Source: JACPKO01 sp964406775
GTDB taxonomy: Bacteria > Patescibacteriota > Microgenomatia > Daviesbacterales > UBA10151
DNA: 48,918 nucleotides
Reading direction: 5' to 3'
Assembly: GCA_964406775.1 (NCBI GenBank)
Contig: CAYOSW010000008.1
Span: 1 to 48,918, forward strand
Part shown: positions 24,308-31,124 of the stretch, piece after piece
Layout: each line of letters begins with the position of its first letter
Numbering within the stretch: the first letter of the stretch is position 1
Position numbers and translations under genes: made by a program
The notes under the pieces: generated by a model
What the model was told of the DNA's origin: nothing
The model's input: only the letters and a program-made list of their open reading frames with translations
The model's database searches: none

Positions 24308-25317
24308 CAGTTTAATTGTTGCTTAAAAAAATCCCAAACTATATCCGTCGCATTTATTGAATTACCTAAAGGTCCCGGGTTGGGAGAAAATAAATCTGAA
24401 AGTCCCGGATAAACGTGTTTTAATCCCTCTATCCGGTAAAGAGTAATATGCGAATTACTTTTGCAGTCAAATTTTGTTATGTTTAATTTGTCTTCTTTGG
24501 AGATCTGCGGACCGCCCTCGCAATTCAAAAGTTTTCTCCATATCTCAAGATAATTTTTTGCCAGAATAGCCCTTTGAGGTCTCGAGGGAGCAGAGGGGCG
24601 ACTTGTTGAAGAGGGGATAGGCCCTGAACTTTTTTGAGGCTTCACATAACTGTCTTCAAGCCGGTCATCGCTGCCCACAATACTTAGTAAAGAAACAGGA
24701 TTAATGAAGCGATCGGTATCAACGAATAGTGCTCCGGCGACGGGAGCAACTGCCTCAATTTTATCCGAAAGCTCTATGCCCAGCCGTAAACTCATTGAAG
24801 CTCCATTGGAAAAACCGGTTGCAAAAATCCGATTTCTGTTAACAGGAAACCTGGAGGTTATATCGTCAATAATTTTACGGATAAATTCAACGTCCTGTAT
24901 GTTTTTTCTGGAAGAGGAAGTTCCTCCGGATCCGTCATTCCAATCGCGGATATTTCTGGAACTGTCGCCGAAATCATTAGTCAGGTTGACCGGTAATTCG
25001 GGATTTTCCAGCGTCCCTTGTGGGAAAATTACTAAAAAGCCTTCCTGCTCTGCTTTCTGCTTCCATCCAGATTTTTCCATCATTAATTCAGCCGTACCTA
25101 GTGGTCCGCCTCCGCCGTGCAGAACTATAACCGCAGGAAGATTTTTATTCGGATTTGACGGAAGATAATAATAGTATTCCCGGTTCTCCGTGCCGATCTT
25201 AAGAGAAATAGGATTGGCAGGGTCCTTAAGGAGGGTTTTATTTTGATAAATAAAGAAAACACTGAGGATTACAAGTAAAAATATAAGCCCCAGGGTTACA
25301 ATGTGCTTTTGAGACAT
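24307..25317 (-). CDS. Secreted/anchored PHB-depolymerase/LpqC-type esterase
   Basis: The 336-aa protein has an N-terminal membrane or signal segment (about 7-25) and an alpha/beta-hydrolase domain. It has the oxyanion-region 'VIVLHGGGG', nucleophile Ser170 in 'ATGFSNGAS', a probable acid in 'SIVGSDDRLEDS', and His in 'GLKHVYPG'. The match is to LpqC/polyhydroxybutyrate-depolymerase or feruloyl-esterase-type enzymes (esterase family 1). A Pro/Ser-rich insertion ('SSGPIPSSTSRPSAPSRPQR') lies between Asp and His. It probably hydrolyses ester bonds outside the membrane. It is encoded 4 nt after the HTTM-like gene. Confidence 0.82.
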   Translation of the reverse strand: MSQKHIVTLGLIFLLVILSVFFIYQNKTLLKDPANPISLKIGTENREYYYYLPSNPNKNLPAVIVLHGGGGPLGTAELMMEKSGWKQKAEQEGFLVIFPQGTLENPELPVNLTNDFGDSSRNIRDWNDGSGGTSSSRKNIQDVEFIRKIIDDITSRFPVNRNRIFATGFSNGASMSLRLGIELSDKIEAVAPVAGALFVDTDRFINPVSLLSIVGSDDRLEDSYVKPQKSSGPIPSSTSRPSAPSRPQRAILAKNYLEIWRKLLNCEGGPQISKEDKLNITKFDCKSNSHITLYRIEGLKHVYPGLSDLFSPNPGPLGNSINATDIVWDFFKQQLN

Positions 25318-25321
25318 AGAC

Positions 25322-26296
25322 TTACCCTTTATGAATGCCCTGTTTGGGGAAAAAATATTTGAAAACGTATCCGAAAAGAGGAATTTCTGAAGCGGTTTGT
25401 TTCAAGCTTATATCCAGTGCAAAAGGGGAGAGGATGAAGAGTAAAGCGTTCAGTAATATATGTGCCCCAAAACCGATATTGATAGTCAGATAGTTTGAGA
25501 TATGAAACAGGATTAAAGACACACCCCATAAACGGTGAAGGCTCGGTTTAAACGCAACATAAAGTGAAAAAAGCATTAAATAAACTGACCCTAGGAAGAA
25601 CGGCCAAACTAATAAATAATGTCCGGCGACCCAAGGCCCAAAGGGACTGGTGTCGTAGGTTACCACCAGCCGGTCGGCTATGTGTAGAGCGCCGGCTTGG
25701 GGATCAAACAAGTTTGTTTGTCCTGCCGATATTTGCATAAAAGCCCCGTAGAGTTTTCCTATACCTGCCATAAAGTAGGTCAAAAGTACGATCGCCTGAC
25801 AGCTCCAAAAAACCAGAAGGAATTTTTGACGCGCCAAATTAGGTAATTTAACCGGATTTGACCAGCCGCCGGGAAGGAAAATTAGCATAAAAGAGGTAAG
25901 AAGCCAGACATACCAGTCCACGTCCAGAAGAAGTACCGAGAAATAGAGAGAGACAAACTCAAGCGCCGAAACGAAAGCCAAAATTCTGACCCAGCGCCAC
26001 TGGGGAACAATGCTGGCGAGCAGGCTTGCAACAATAAACAAAACGCGGATTATTGTGATGGCCGTAGGAAAGTCGACCAGGCTCAGCCAGGCAAGCGGGG
26101 GGATAAATTCGAGCGTTGTTTGAGGGCCGATGGTAAAGTCCCATCTGGAAAAGAGGCCGATTGAGCAGTAAAGAAAGTAGAAATAGTGGACCCTCACCAA
26201 AAATTGGGCTGCAAAAAACGGAAAATCGGTTTTTGTATATTCAGCCATTTTCCCGAAAGGGAATGAAGTGCTGAAAAAATCTAAAAGTTTCCGTAT
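25322..26296 (-). CDS. HTTM/DoxX-like polytopic membrane protein
   Basis: The start at ATG 26296 (324 aa) is preferred because it sits 4 nt after the previous stop; an in-frame start at 26344 would overlap that gene by 44 nt. The protein has about eight membrane helices. The segment 'LLTYFMAGIGKLYGAF' and later 'HRLWGVSLILFHISNYLTIN' resemble the membrane domain related to vitamin-K-dependent carboxylase (HTTM) and DCC-associated proteins. Its enzymatic role is not known. It forms a pair with the 160-aa gene upstream, an arrangement often seen near DCC-family genes; the DCC gene is 0.6 kb away on the other strand. Confidence 0.62.
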   Translation of the reverse strand: MRKLLDFFSTSFPFGKMAEYTKTDFPFFAAQFLVRVHYFYFLYCSIGLFSRWDFTIGPQTTLEFIPPLAWLSLVDFPTAITIIRVLFIVASLLASIVPQWRWVRILAFVSALEFVSLYFSVLLLDVDWYVWLLTSFMLIFLPGGWSNPVKLPNLARQKFLLVFWSCQAIVLLTYFMAGIGKLYGAFMQISAGQTNLFDPQAGALHIADRLVVTYDTSPFGPWVAGHYLLVWPFFLGSVYLMLFSLYVAFKPSLHRLWGVSLILFHISNYLTINIGFGAHILLNALLFILSPFALDISLKQTASEIPLFGYVFKYFFPKQGIHKG

Positions 26297-26300
26297 CATC

Positions 26301-26783
26301 TTAATTTTTTGTAAATTCTCCCAATAATTTAACTGTATATTCATTGTCGGTAAGGCGTTTTATGGGATCGTATCTTACAGATACGACCTGGTATTTAACT
26401 GATCCGGGCATATATATCTGCTCGAGCAGGCGCCTGAGTCTTTGGCTTTCATCATCTCTTTTTCTCTCAAGAGCATAAGCCAGTGTCCGGATAAGACTTC
26501 TTGATTTCGGGGAGCCGGGATTATCGATGATGCCGAAGGCCTGTTCGTAAAATACCGGGGGTTCGATGGTTTTGCCCTGATACTCTACAATTCTTATCGT
26601 ATATTCAATTTTCGAGTTTTTACTCGGTACCGTTTCAAACAGAAACCAAGAGAAAAAAGGCGGGAAGTTCTTCTCTTTTCCGTTCAAAAAAATTTCCGTC
26701 GATAATCCGATCACGAAATAAGATATTAAAAGACCGGCTATTAAAAGCTTAAATCCTGTGTAGTGACTGGTTTGATTCTTCAT
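26301..26783 (-). CDS. Membrane-anchored protein paired with HTTM-like gene, 160 aa
   Basis: One membrane helix (about residues 11-30) is followed by 'KNFPPFFSWFLFETVP', a short segment I associate with small proteins co-encoded with DCC/HTTM membrane proteins. The outer domain of about 110 residues ends with 'YDPIKRLTDNEYTVKLLGE', a strand-rich part. Function is unknown. It is the first gene of the six-gene operon (26783 to 20677) that contains three Cys/His-motif paralogues. Confidence 0.6.
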   Translation of the reverse strand: MKNQTSHYTGFKLLIAGLLISYFVIGLSTEIFLNGKEKNFPPFFSWFLFETVPSKNSKIEYTIRIVEYQGKTIEPPVFYEQAFGIIDNPGSPKSRSLIRTLAYALERKRDDESQRLRRLLEQIYMPGSVKYQVVSVRYDPIKRLTDNEYTVKLLGEFTKN

Positions 26784-26886
26784 TCTAAAAAACTGGAAGT
26801 CCGGGATTTGTTATTTTCCTACTCTAGCATAACTAATCTCAATTCTGTAGATGTTGTCATACTTCACATATTTAATCAGGAGAAAG

Positions 26887-27288
26887 ATGATAGAATGTTT
26901 TTGTATGAAGCCGATTCTGCTTTATGATGGTTACTGTAATTTTTGTATTAAGGTTATCCAGATACTCGAATTTTTGAATTATTTTTCATTTACCGGAAAT
27001 AAAGTTATTATGGTTCCTCTCCAGTCTCCGGGTAACTATGTTAAAAAGTACGGACTGACCCACAAAGAACTTTATTCAAAAATACATCTGATAAGCGAAA
27101 AAGGCGAGATTTACAAGGGCAATAAAGCAATCAGACAACTCGCAAGGTATTTTCCGGTTATCTACCCGGTAGCATTATTATTCGGAACATCAATAGGGCG
27201 TGTGATCTATGATTTTATTGCCAATAACCGCCATAAGTTTTTAGGTTGCGGTGACAACTGCTACGTATCACGTCATTCGAAAGCCTAG
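26887..27288 (+). CDS. DCC-family (DUF393) thiol-disulphide oxidoreductase-like protein
   Basis: ATG 26887 is chosen because AGGAG at 26878-26882 lies 4 nt upstream; the longer ORF starts at 26851. The 133-aa product has the family signature 'YDGYCNFC' (DxxCxxC) near residue 13, followed by helices and a C-terminal 'LGCGDNCYVSRH'. DCC proteins have a thioredoxin-like fold and are thought to act on thiols. Many are encoded beside HTTM-type membrane proteins, as here. A disulphide role fits the Cys-rich paralogues of this region, which is inference. It converges with the cupredoxin-like gene. Confidence 0.8.
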   Translation: MIECFCMKPILLYDGYCNFCIKVIQILEFLNYFSFTGNKVIMVPLQSPGNYVKKYGLTHKELYSKIHLISEKGEIYKGNKAIRQLARYFPVIYPVALLFGTSIGRVIYDFIANNRHKFLGCGDNCYVSRHSKA

Positions 27289-27292
27289 TGTC

Positions 27293-27679
27293 TCATTTTA
27301 CATCAATGATTCCCCGAAATTCGGGCTGAAGATGATCGTGGTATCTCCATTTGCCTGTTTTTAAGAATTTAAATGACCAGGAATCAGCGGGCTCGATAGG
27401 TTCCTGGGGATCAAATTCCGGATAGATTCCGTGAGTAGGGTGAAGGTCTGAAGCAGGCCAAAAAGGCTTCTCTAGATCGGCAGTGAACTTAACCGTATCT
27501 CCGGGTCTGATGGATAATTCGGAAGGCACGAATCCGTTAGGTCCTAATTTAATTTCAAAAATCTGACCGCTCAAGGAACTTTTTTTACCCGAACCTGTCC
27601 TGAGATAAATTATTGATGCAAAAAAGGCTGTAAAAATACAGATAAATAATAAAATCAGTGCACTTCTTTTATGGGTCAT
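27293..27679 (-). CDS. Membrane-anchored cupredoxin-like protein
   Basis: The 128-aa protein has an N-terminal membrane segment (about 7-27) and a single small beta-sandwich. The domain opens with 'FVPSELSIRPGDTVKF', has 'PASDLHPTHGIYPEFDP' with two His, and ends with 'GKWRYHDHLQPEFRGIIDV'. The plan is that of plastocyanin/cupredoxin-like proteins, but the usual copper-binding Cys between the His residues is missing. It may bind Cu or be a redox-inactive scaffold. It starts 6 nt after the FN3-type protein and is probably in the same transcript. Confidence 0.78.
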   Translation of the reverse strand: MTHKRSALILLFICIFTAFFASIIYLRTGSGKKSSLSGQIFEIKLGPNGFVPSELSIRPGDTVKFTADLEKPFWPASDLHPTHGIYPEFDPQEPIEPADSWSFKFLKTGKWRYHDHLQPEFRGIIDVK

Positions 27680-27685
27680 AAGGAG

Positions 27686-28876
27686 CTATGGCTGTATATC
27701 TACCGATTCATTCGTATGAAAATCTCCCTGGAATTCTATATAAGGGTTTCTTAGTGGTTTAACAGTTAATCCAACGCTGGCGCTTGCGGATATGGCGCTG
27801 TTTACCGGGTTAGTGCAGGTTAACGTAAAGTCATAGGTGCCTTTGGAAATTATCGTATTAACTCCGAAACTGTGTGTACCTGAAACAGGCTTGGGGTTTA
27901 CGAGCCAGGCACCGCTGACTGCAGGAGTCAGAGTTTCGCTTCCCGGTGCAGCTGTCATAGTGGCAGTACAGGATGAAGTATTTGTTACGTTCCATCCCAT
28001 ATCAAAAGCTTCTGCCTGTTTAATAGTTAACGGAGCATTCCCGGGGGACGTGCTTCTGCCTCCGCTGGATATGGTGAAAGTGGTGAAAGTCGGAGGTGCA
28101 CAGTTGGGGATTGTTACCGAACCTACCCAATTACCGTTAGCATAGGTTTTATACGGATTTGCATTTCTGTTTGCTTCAACGAGGAATATATACGGATCCC
28201 CTGTAGTAAGGCCGGGTATATTGTACGTTCTTGCACCCCCCACATTAGCCTGTCCTTGTGCACCTGTACGCTGATTTGCCCAGGTGACCACATAATAATC
28301 AGCGAGCGCTGAAGGATCCCAGCTGAGTTCAACCTGCGAATTTCCTGCACTGGGGCAGGTTGCTCTGGGTGTACCTGCGTTCATATTAAATGCGCCGGGA
28401 GGGGCGCAGTCAGGGAAGATAGTCCAGTTAAATATATTTTGACTCCAGGTGCCGTTATCAGAGTCTGTCGATAAATTCGGCACGACATTATAATTTATAG
28501 CTCTTATTAGAAAACCGTAAGAACTGCCGGGCGTGAATCCCGAAGCGGATGTAATATCCAGATATTCTCTCCTGGAACTGCTCCAGCCTCCTTGAGCCCC
28601 ACTTCCCGGAGTTACGTAATAGACTATATAGTCACTGGTATTCGTTGAAGCACCCCAGCTCAATCTGATTCTGGGCACGTTCGGAGCATCACAAACAGGT
28701 ACAGGGCCAGCTTGGTTGAAAGCTCCGGGTGGTTGAGGAGGTGGTGGGGGTGAAGGTGAAGGGTAAGTGCCGTCGTATTGGGCAAGGGCGGTTACGGGAT
28801 TTAACAGAAAAGCCAATAATGAGAGGTTGAGAAATAGGGACCTGAACACTTTTCCTAAGATTATCAGAAAAAACAA
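27686..28876 (-). CDS. Secreted protein with fibronectin-III-like domains, 396 aa
   Basis: The long ORF starts with TTG at 28876, 11 nt below TATAAT (28888-28893). An alternative GTG start at 28849 sits just after AGGAAA and would still give a full signal peptide ending near 'NPVTALAQ'. Two FN3-like domains follow ('IRLSWGASTNTSDYIVYYV', then 'VELSWDPSALADYYVVTW'), then an Ig-like domain. The C-terminus is 'YIEFQGDFHTNESVDIQP'. A Pro-rich stretch precedes the first domain. It is a likely surface adhesin or binding protein. Start is uncertain by about ten residues. Confidence 0.7.
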   Translation of the reverse strand: MFFLIILGKVFRSLFLNLSLLAFLLNPVTALAQYDGTYPSPSPPPPPQPPGAFNQAGPVPVCDAPNVPRIRLSWGASTNTSDYIVYYVTPGSGAQGGWSSSRREYLDITSASGFTPGSSYGFLIRAINYNVVPNLSTDSDNGTWSQNIFNWTIFPDCAPPGAFNMNAGTPRATCPSAGNSQVELSWDPSALADYYVVTWANQRTGAQGQANVGGARTYNIPGLTTGDPYIFLVEANRNANPYKTYANGNWVGSVTIPNCAPPTFTTFTISSGGRSTSPGNAPLTIKQAEAFDMGWNVTNTSSCTATMTAAPGSETLTPAVSGAWLVNPKPVSGTHSFGVNTIISKGTYDFTLTCTNPVNSAISASASVGLTVKPLRNPYIEFQGDFHTNESVDIQP

Positions 28877-28953
28877 CCTAAATGCAAATTATAAGAGCGC
28901 CTTTCAAAAGACTGCATCTTAATCTAATATTCCGTTACATAACTTGAAGAGAA

Positions 28954-29739
28954 ATGATTTATCTGCAGTTTGCCGGTGTCAATATAGCCTTAAATTTTAT
29001 CCCCAGCGGAGAGCCGGATTTTTTTGAAGAGCCGTTATTTTTCAGCATTAAAAATGCCTTCGGTGCGTACATTGTTGATAAGTGCCTTGTATATCACACT
29101 GTGAATTTTTACAAAGCGGATAATTACGAGTATTTTTTTAATTTAAAAGAGAAAAAAGATTATGTGTTGGTAAGCAGGCGGATTAGTTCCCGGCAAACAG
29201 ACTCTTTTTATCATATCAGTATGCCCCAATTGCAAATAATCCTCCGCAATATCTGCCAGTCTGCTATTGCGGGTAAGGGTGCTATTCTTCACGCTTCATC
29301 GGTGGTTGGTATCGGTAAGGGATATATTTTCCTCGGCGATTCAGGAGCGGGTAAATCAACCATAGCGCGGAATTTAAGGCCGAAACTACTGCCTTTTACG
29401 GATGACTCGATAATAATAAAAAAGGAAAAAAATGAATGGGTAATGTTTCAGTCCCCGGTGCTCCAGAAAAATAATCAGATAGTCAGAAGCAATAAGCCTG
29501 TAAAGATTGCGAAGTTTTGTTTTTTGCATAAATCCACAAACAATCGGGTTGATAAAATTATTAACAAAGAGTCAGTTTTGACGCGGCTTATGAAACAACT
29601 TTATTCTGATCAGGAATCTCTGGATAAGCAGGTTAGGTTTGTAATGAATTTAGTCTCAAATAACGATAATTTTTATGACGTGTATTTTAATCTGAAAGAT
29701 TTTAAGAGATTAGGCTTGATTCTTGAGGGTGATCATTAG
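28954..29739 (+). CDS. HprK-like (RiPP-associated) kinase
   Basis: The 261-aa protein carries a Walker A loop 'GDSGAGKST' at residues 128-136 preceded by 'GAILHASSVVGIGKGYIFL', and an Asp pair in 'PFTDDSIII'. This is the C-terminal half plan of HPr kinase/phosphorylase-related proteins that accompany PqqD and lasso-type clusters. There is no HPr or PTS in the window. Phosphorylation or phosphate-dependent tailoring of a peptide is possible. Its last 38 nt overlap antisense the 3' end of one of the two Gly/Tyr-repeat genes, so the pair is convergent and physically linked. Confidence 0.75.
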   Translation: MIYLQFAGVNIALNFIPSGEPDFFEEPLFFSIKNAFGAYIVDKCLVYHTVNFYKADNYEYFFNLKEKKDYVLVSRRISSRQTDSFYHISMPQLQIILRNICQSAIAGKGAILHASSVVGIGKGYIFLGDSGAGKSTIARNLRPKLLPFTDDSIIIKKEKNEWVMFQSPVLQKNNQIVRSNKPVKIAKFCFLHKSTNNRVDKIINKESVLTRLMKQLYSDQESLDKQVRFVMNLVSNNDNFYDVYFNLKDFKRLGLILEGDH

Positions 29740-30082
29740 AATAAGCAACGCCGGTGCCATATCCACCCTGACTATAACTGTCTACATATCCGCCGTCATA
29801 TCCTCCCTGTCCATAATACCCACCTTGCCCGTAGTAACCGCCTTGGCTATAGGTACTATATCCTCCCTGTCCATAATACCCACCTTGCCCGTAGTAACCG
29901 CCTTGACTGTAGTAACCTCCCTGTCCATAATACCCACCTTGCCCGTAATATCCTCCCTGCGTATATCCGCTTTGGGCATAAACGTTGCCTATAAAATTAA
30001 ACTGATCAAGCCAAAAAGATTGGGAAAGGAAAAAACTGATCTTAATTTTCTGGATAGATATTACAGGGGACTTATATCGCAT
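29702..30082 (-). CDS. Gly/Tyr/Gln-repeat small protein B, putative RiPP precursor
   Basis: The 126-aa product starts with 'MRYKSPVISIQKIKISFFLS', whose YxxPxI resembles the leader element bound by PqqD-type proteins. A hydrophobic stretch then ends 'IGNVYAQ'. The remainder is a low-complexity repeat based on 'GGYYGQ' (with 'GGYYSQ' variants), ending 'GTGVAYSNDHPQESSLIS'. Over residues 12-37 it is identical to gene A and differs only in the first 11 residues. Either a leader-core precursor or an unusual secreted Tyr-rich protein is possible. The 3' end overlaps the HprK-like gene. Confidence 0.72.
   Translation of the reverse strand: MRYKSPVISIQKIKISFFLSQSFWLDQFNFIGNVYAQSGYTQGGYYGQGGYYGQGGYYSQGGYYGQGGYYGQGGYSTYSQGGYYGQGGYYGQGGYDGGYVDSYSQGGYGTGVAYSNDHPQESSLIS
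29790..30051. repeat. Tandem duplication, copy 1 (Gly/Tyr repeat gene B)
   Basis: This 262-bp stretch matches the copy at 30180-30459 almost base for base. Offsets are 390 at the left end and 408 at the right, so the copies differ by one 18-bp unit, which encodes one 'GGYYGQ' repeat. Within each copy, 18-bp units recur many times. Confidence 0.88.
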
Positions 30083-30115
30083 TGAGGGGTATTTTTAATC
30101 AAGTTAGTTGGGGGG

Positions 30116-30490
30116 TTATGCCGTATATCCTCCCTGTCCGTAACTATCATACCCTCCCTGCCCATAACTGTCCACATACCCGCCGTCATATCCTCCCTGT
30201 CCATAATACCCACCTTGCCCGTAGTAACCGCCTTGGCTATAGGTACTATATCCTCCCTGTCCATAATACCCACCTTGCCCATAATACCCACCTTGCCCGT
30301 AGTAACCGCCTTGACTGTAGTAACCTCCCTGTCCATAATACCCACCTTGCCCGTAATATCCTCCCTGCGTATATCCGCTTTGGGCATAAACGTTGCCTAT
30401 AAAATTAAACTGATCAAGCCAAAAAGATTGGGAAAGGAAAAAACTGATCTTAATTTTCTTAACTGTTAGCTCCGGAGATAGGTATTTCAT
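30116..30490 (-). CDS. Gly/Tyr/Gln-repeat small protein A, putative RiPP precursor
   Basis: The 124-aa product starts right after the stop of the 198-aa gene upstream. 'MKYLSPELTVKKIKISFFLS' contains YxxPxL (Tyr3, Pro6, Leu8), as in lasso-peptide leaders recognised by B1/PqqD proteins. 'NVYAQ' near residue 37 could be a cleavage point. The core (38-124) is made of about ten 'GGYYGQ'-type units plus 'YSTYSQ', 'GGYDGGY' and 'SYGQGGY', and ends 'QGGYTA'. It has no Cys, and Gly, Tyr, Gln and Ser predominate. It has one 18-nt repeat unit more than gene B in the shared part. Confidence 0.72.
   Translation of the reverse strand: MKYLSPELTVKKIKISFFLSQSFWLDQFNFIGNVYAQSGYTQGGYYGQGGYYGQGGYYSQGGYYGQGGYYGQGGYYGQGGYSTYSQGGYYGQGGYYGQGGYDGGYVDSYGQGGYDSYGQGGYTA
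30180..30459. repeat. Tandem duplication, copy 2 (Gly/Tyr repeat gene A)
   Basis: This copy has one extra 18-bp unit relative to copy 1. Identity covers the repeat core and the leader segment from about residue 12 onward but stops abruptly at the first 33 bases of the coding sequence, where the two genes differ. This boundary suggests recombination or gene conversion limited to the core. Confidence 0.88.
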
Positions 30491-31087
30491 TTAAATCCCG
30501 CTAGGCTTGCTGTTTGATTCGAGGATGAATACCCTCTGCATTGTCCAGCGTTTGCTTTGAAGACCGTAATAAGTAAAAATTTCAATGTTCTGTCCGGCCT
30601 TAAGATCCTGAAGTCTGGCCGGTTTGATTTTTCCGTCAATGGTTCTGAAGACAATTTCAGTATCCGGAGCAATTACAAACCAGGGATTAGGATTTTTAGT
30701 TGTGGTAATCAATTGAGTTCGTCCGTTTTCCTGTTTAATTTCCGTGAGTTGAGTTATGAATTTGTATACGAATCCGACGCTGGTAGTTTCAGGATCAGTG
30801 ACGCTGATGGGGATGGTAATCTGAGTTTCCTTTAGAAGAGGCGGGGTGGTCGGGTCCTTTTTTTCTCCTTGTGCCTGTTTTTCTGTCTCTTCCTGTGATA
30901 GTGATTTTTCCTGAGTTTGCTGGCGGGTAAATGTAACAGCCCAATAAGCTCCTACAGAAGACAGGACAAGTAGTATGACGCCCGCAATTATAAAGACTAA
31001 GTATTTTTTCATAGGATTTCCGCTTTGGATTACAGGTAAAGTACCGGCTTGGGGATTAGGTGTGGGAGTTGATGTATTATCAGCCAT
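30491..31087 (-). CDS. Membrane-anchored protein upstream of the Gly/Tyr-repeat genes, 198 aa
   Basis: ATG 31087 (198 aa) is favoured over the TTG at 31096 because a TATATT box lies 7 nt upstream. The N-terminus is a Thr/Pro-rich cytoplasmic stretch, then a membrane helix (about 30-52). Then come 'ITIPISVTDPETTSVGF' and a beta domain ending 'DGKIKPARLQDLKAGQNIEI' and 'FTYYGL'. The outer domain resembles, loosely, the small beta domains at 14500 and 38183. Its stop is directly followed by the ATG of gene A, so it leads the operon with both Gly/Tyr-repeat genes and may help anchor or export them. Confidence 0.65.
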   Translation of the reverse strand: MADNTSTPTPNPQAGTLPVIQSGNPMKKYLVFIIAGVILLVLSSVGAYWAVTFTRQQTQEKSLSQEETEKQAQGEKKDPTTPPLLKETQITIPISVTDPETTSVGFVYKFITQLTEIKQENGRTQLITTTKNPNPWFVIAPDTEIVFRTIDGKIKPARLQDLKAGQNIEIFTYYGLQSKRWTMQRVFILESNSKPSGI

Positions 31088-31094
31088 TGTATCC

Positions 31095-31124
31095 AATATA
31101 GTTTTTTATGACTATGACTGTCAA
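31095..31124 (-). promoter_or_regulatory. Promoter of the Gly/Tyr-repeat operon
   Basis: On the minus strand a perfect TTGACA (31119-31124) and TATATT (31095-31100) are separated by 18 nt, with ATG 7 nt further. It lies at the 3' end of the HTTM gene and would drive the 198-aa gene and both repeat genes as a separate leaderless transcript. Confidence 0.68.

Noticed and set aside
29790..30459. Tandem repeat considered as a CRISPR array
   Set aside because: Units are coding 18-bp repeats without unique spacers.
29723..30469. Plus-strand repeat-rich ORFs (120, 106 and 84 aa) across the Gly/Tyr region, and alternative-frame minus ORFs
   Set aside because: The 18-bp period keeps all frames open. 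The minus-strand frame with YxxP leaders and an upstream promoter is the better choice.
19178..30490. Classification as a lasso-peptide cluster
   Set aside because: No B2 transglutaminase-like protease or asparagine-synthetase homologue is present, and the core is a long repeat.
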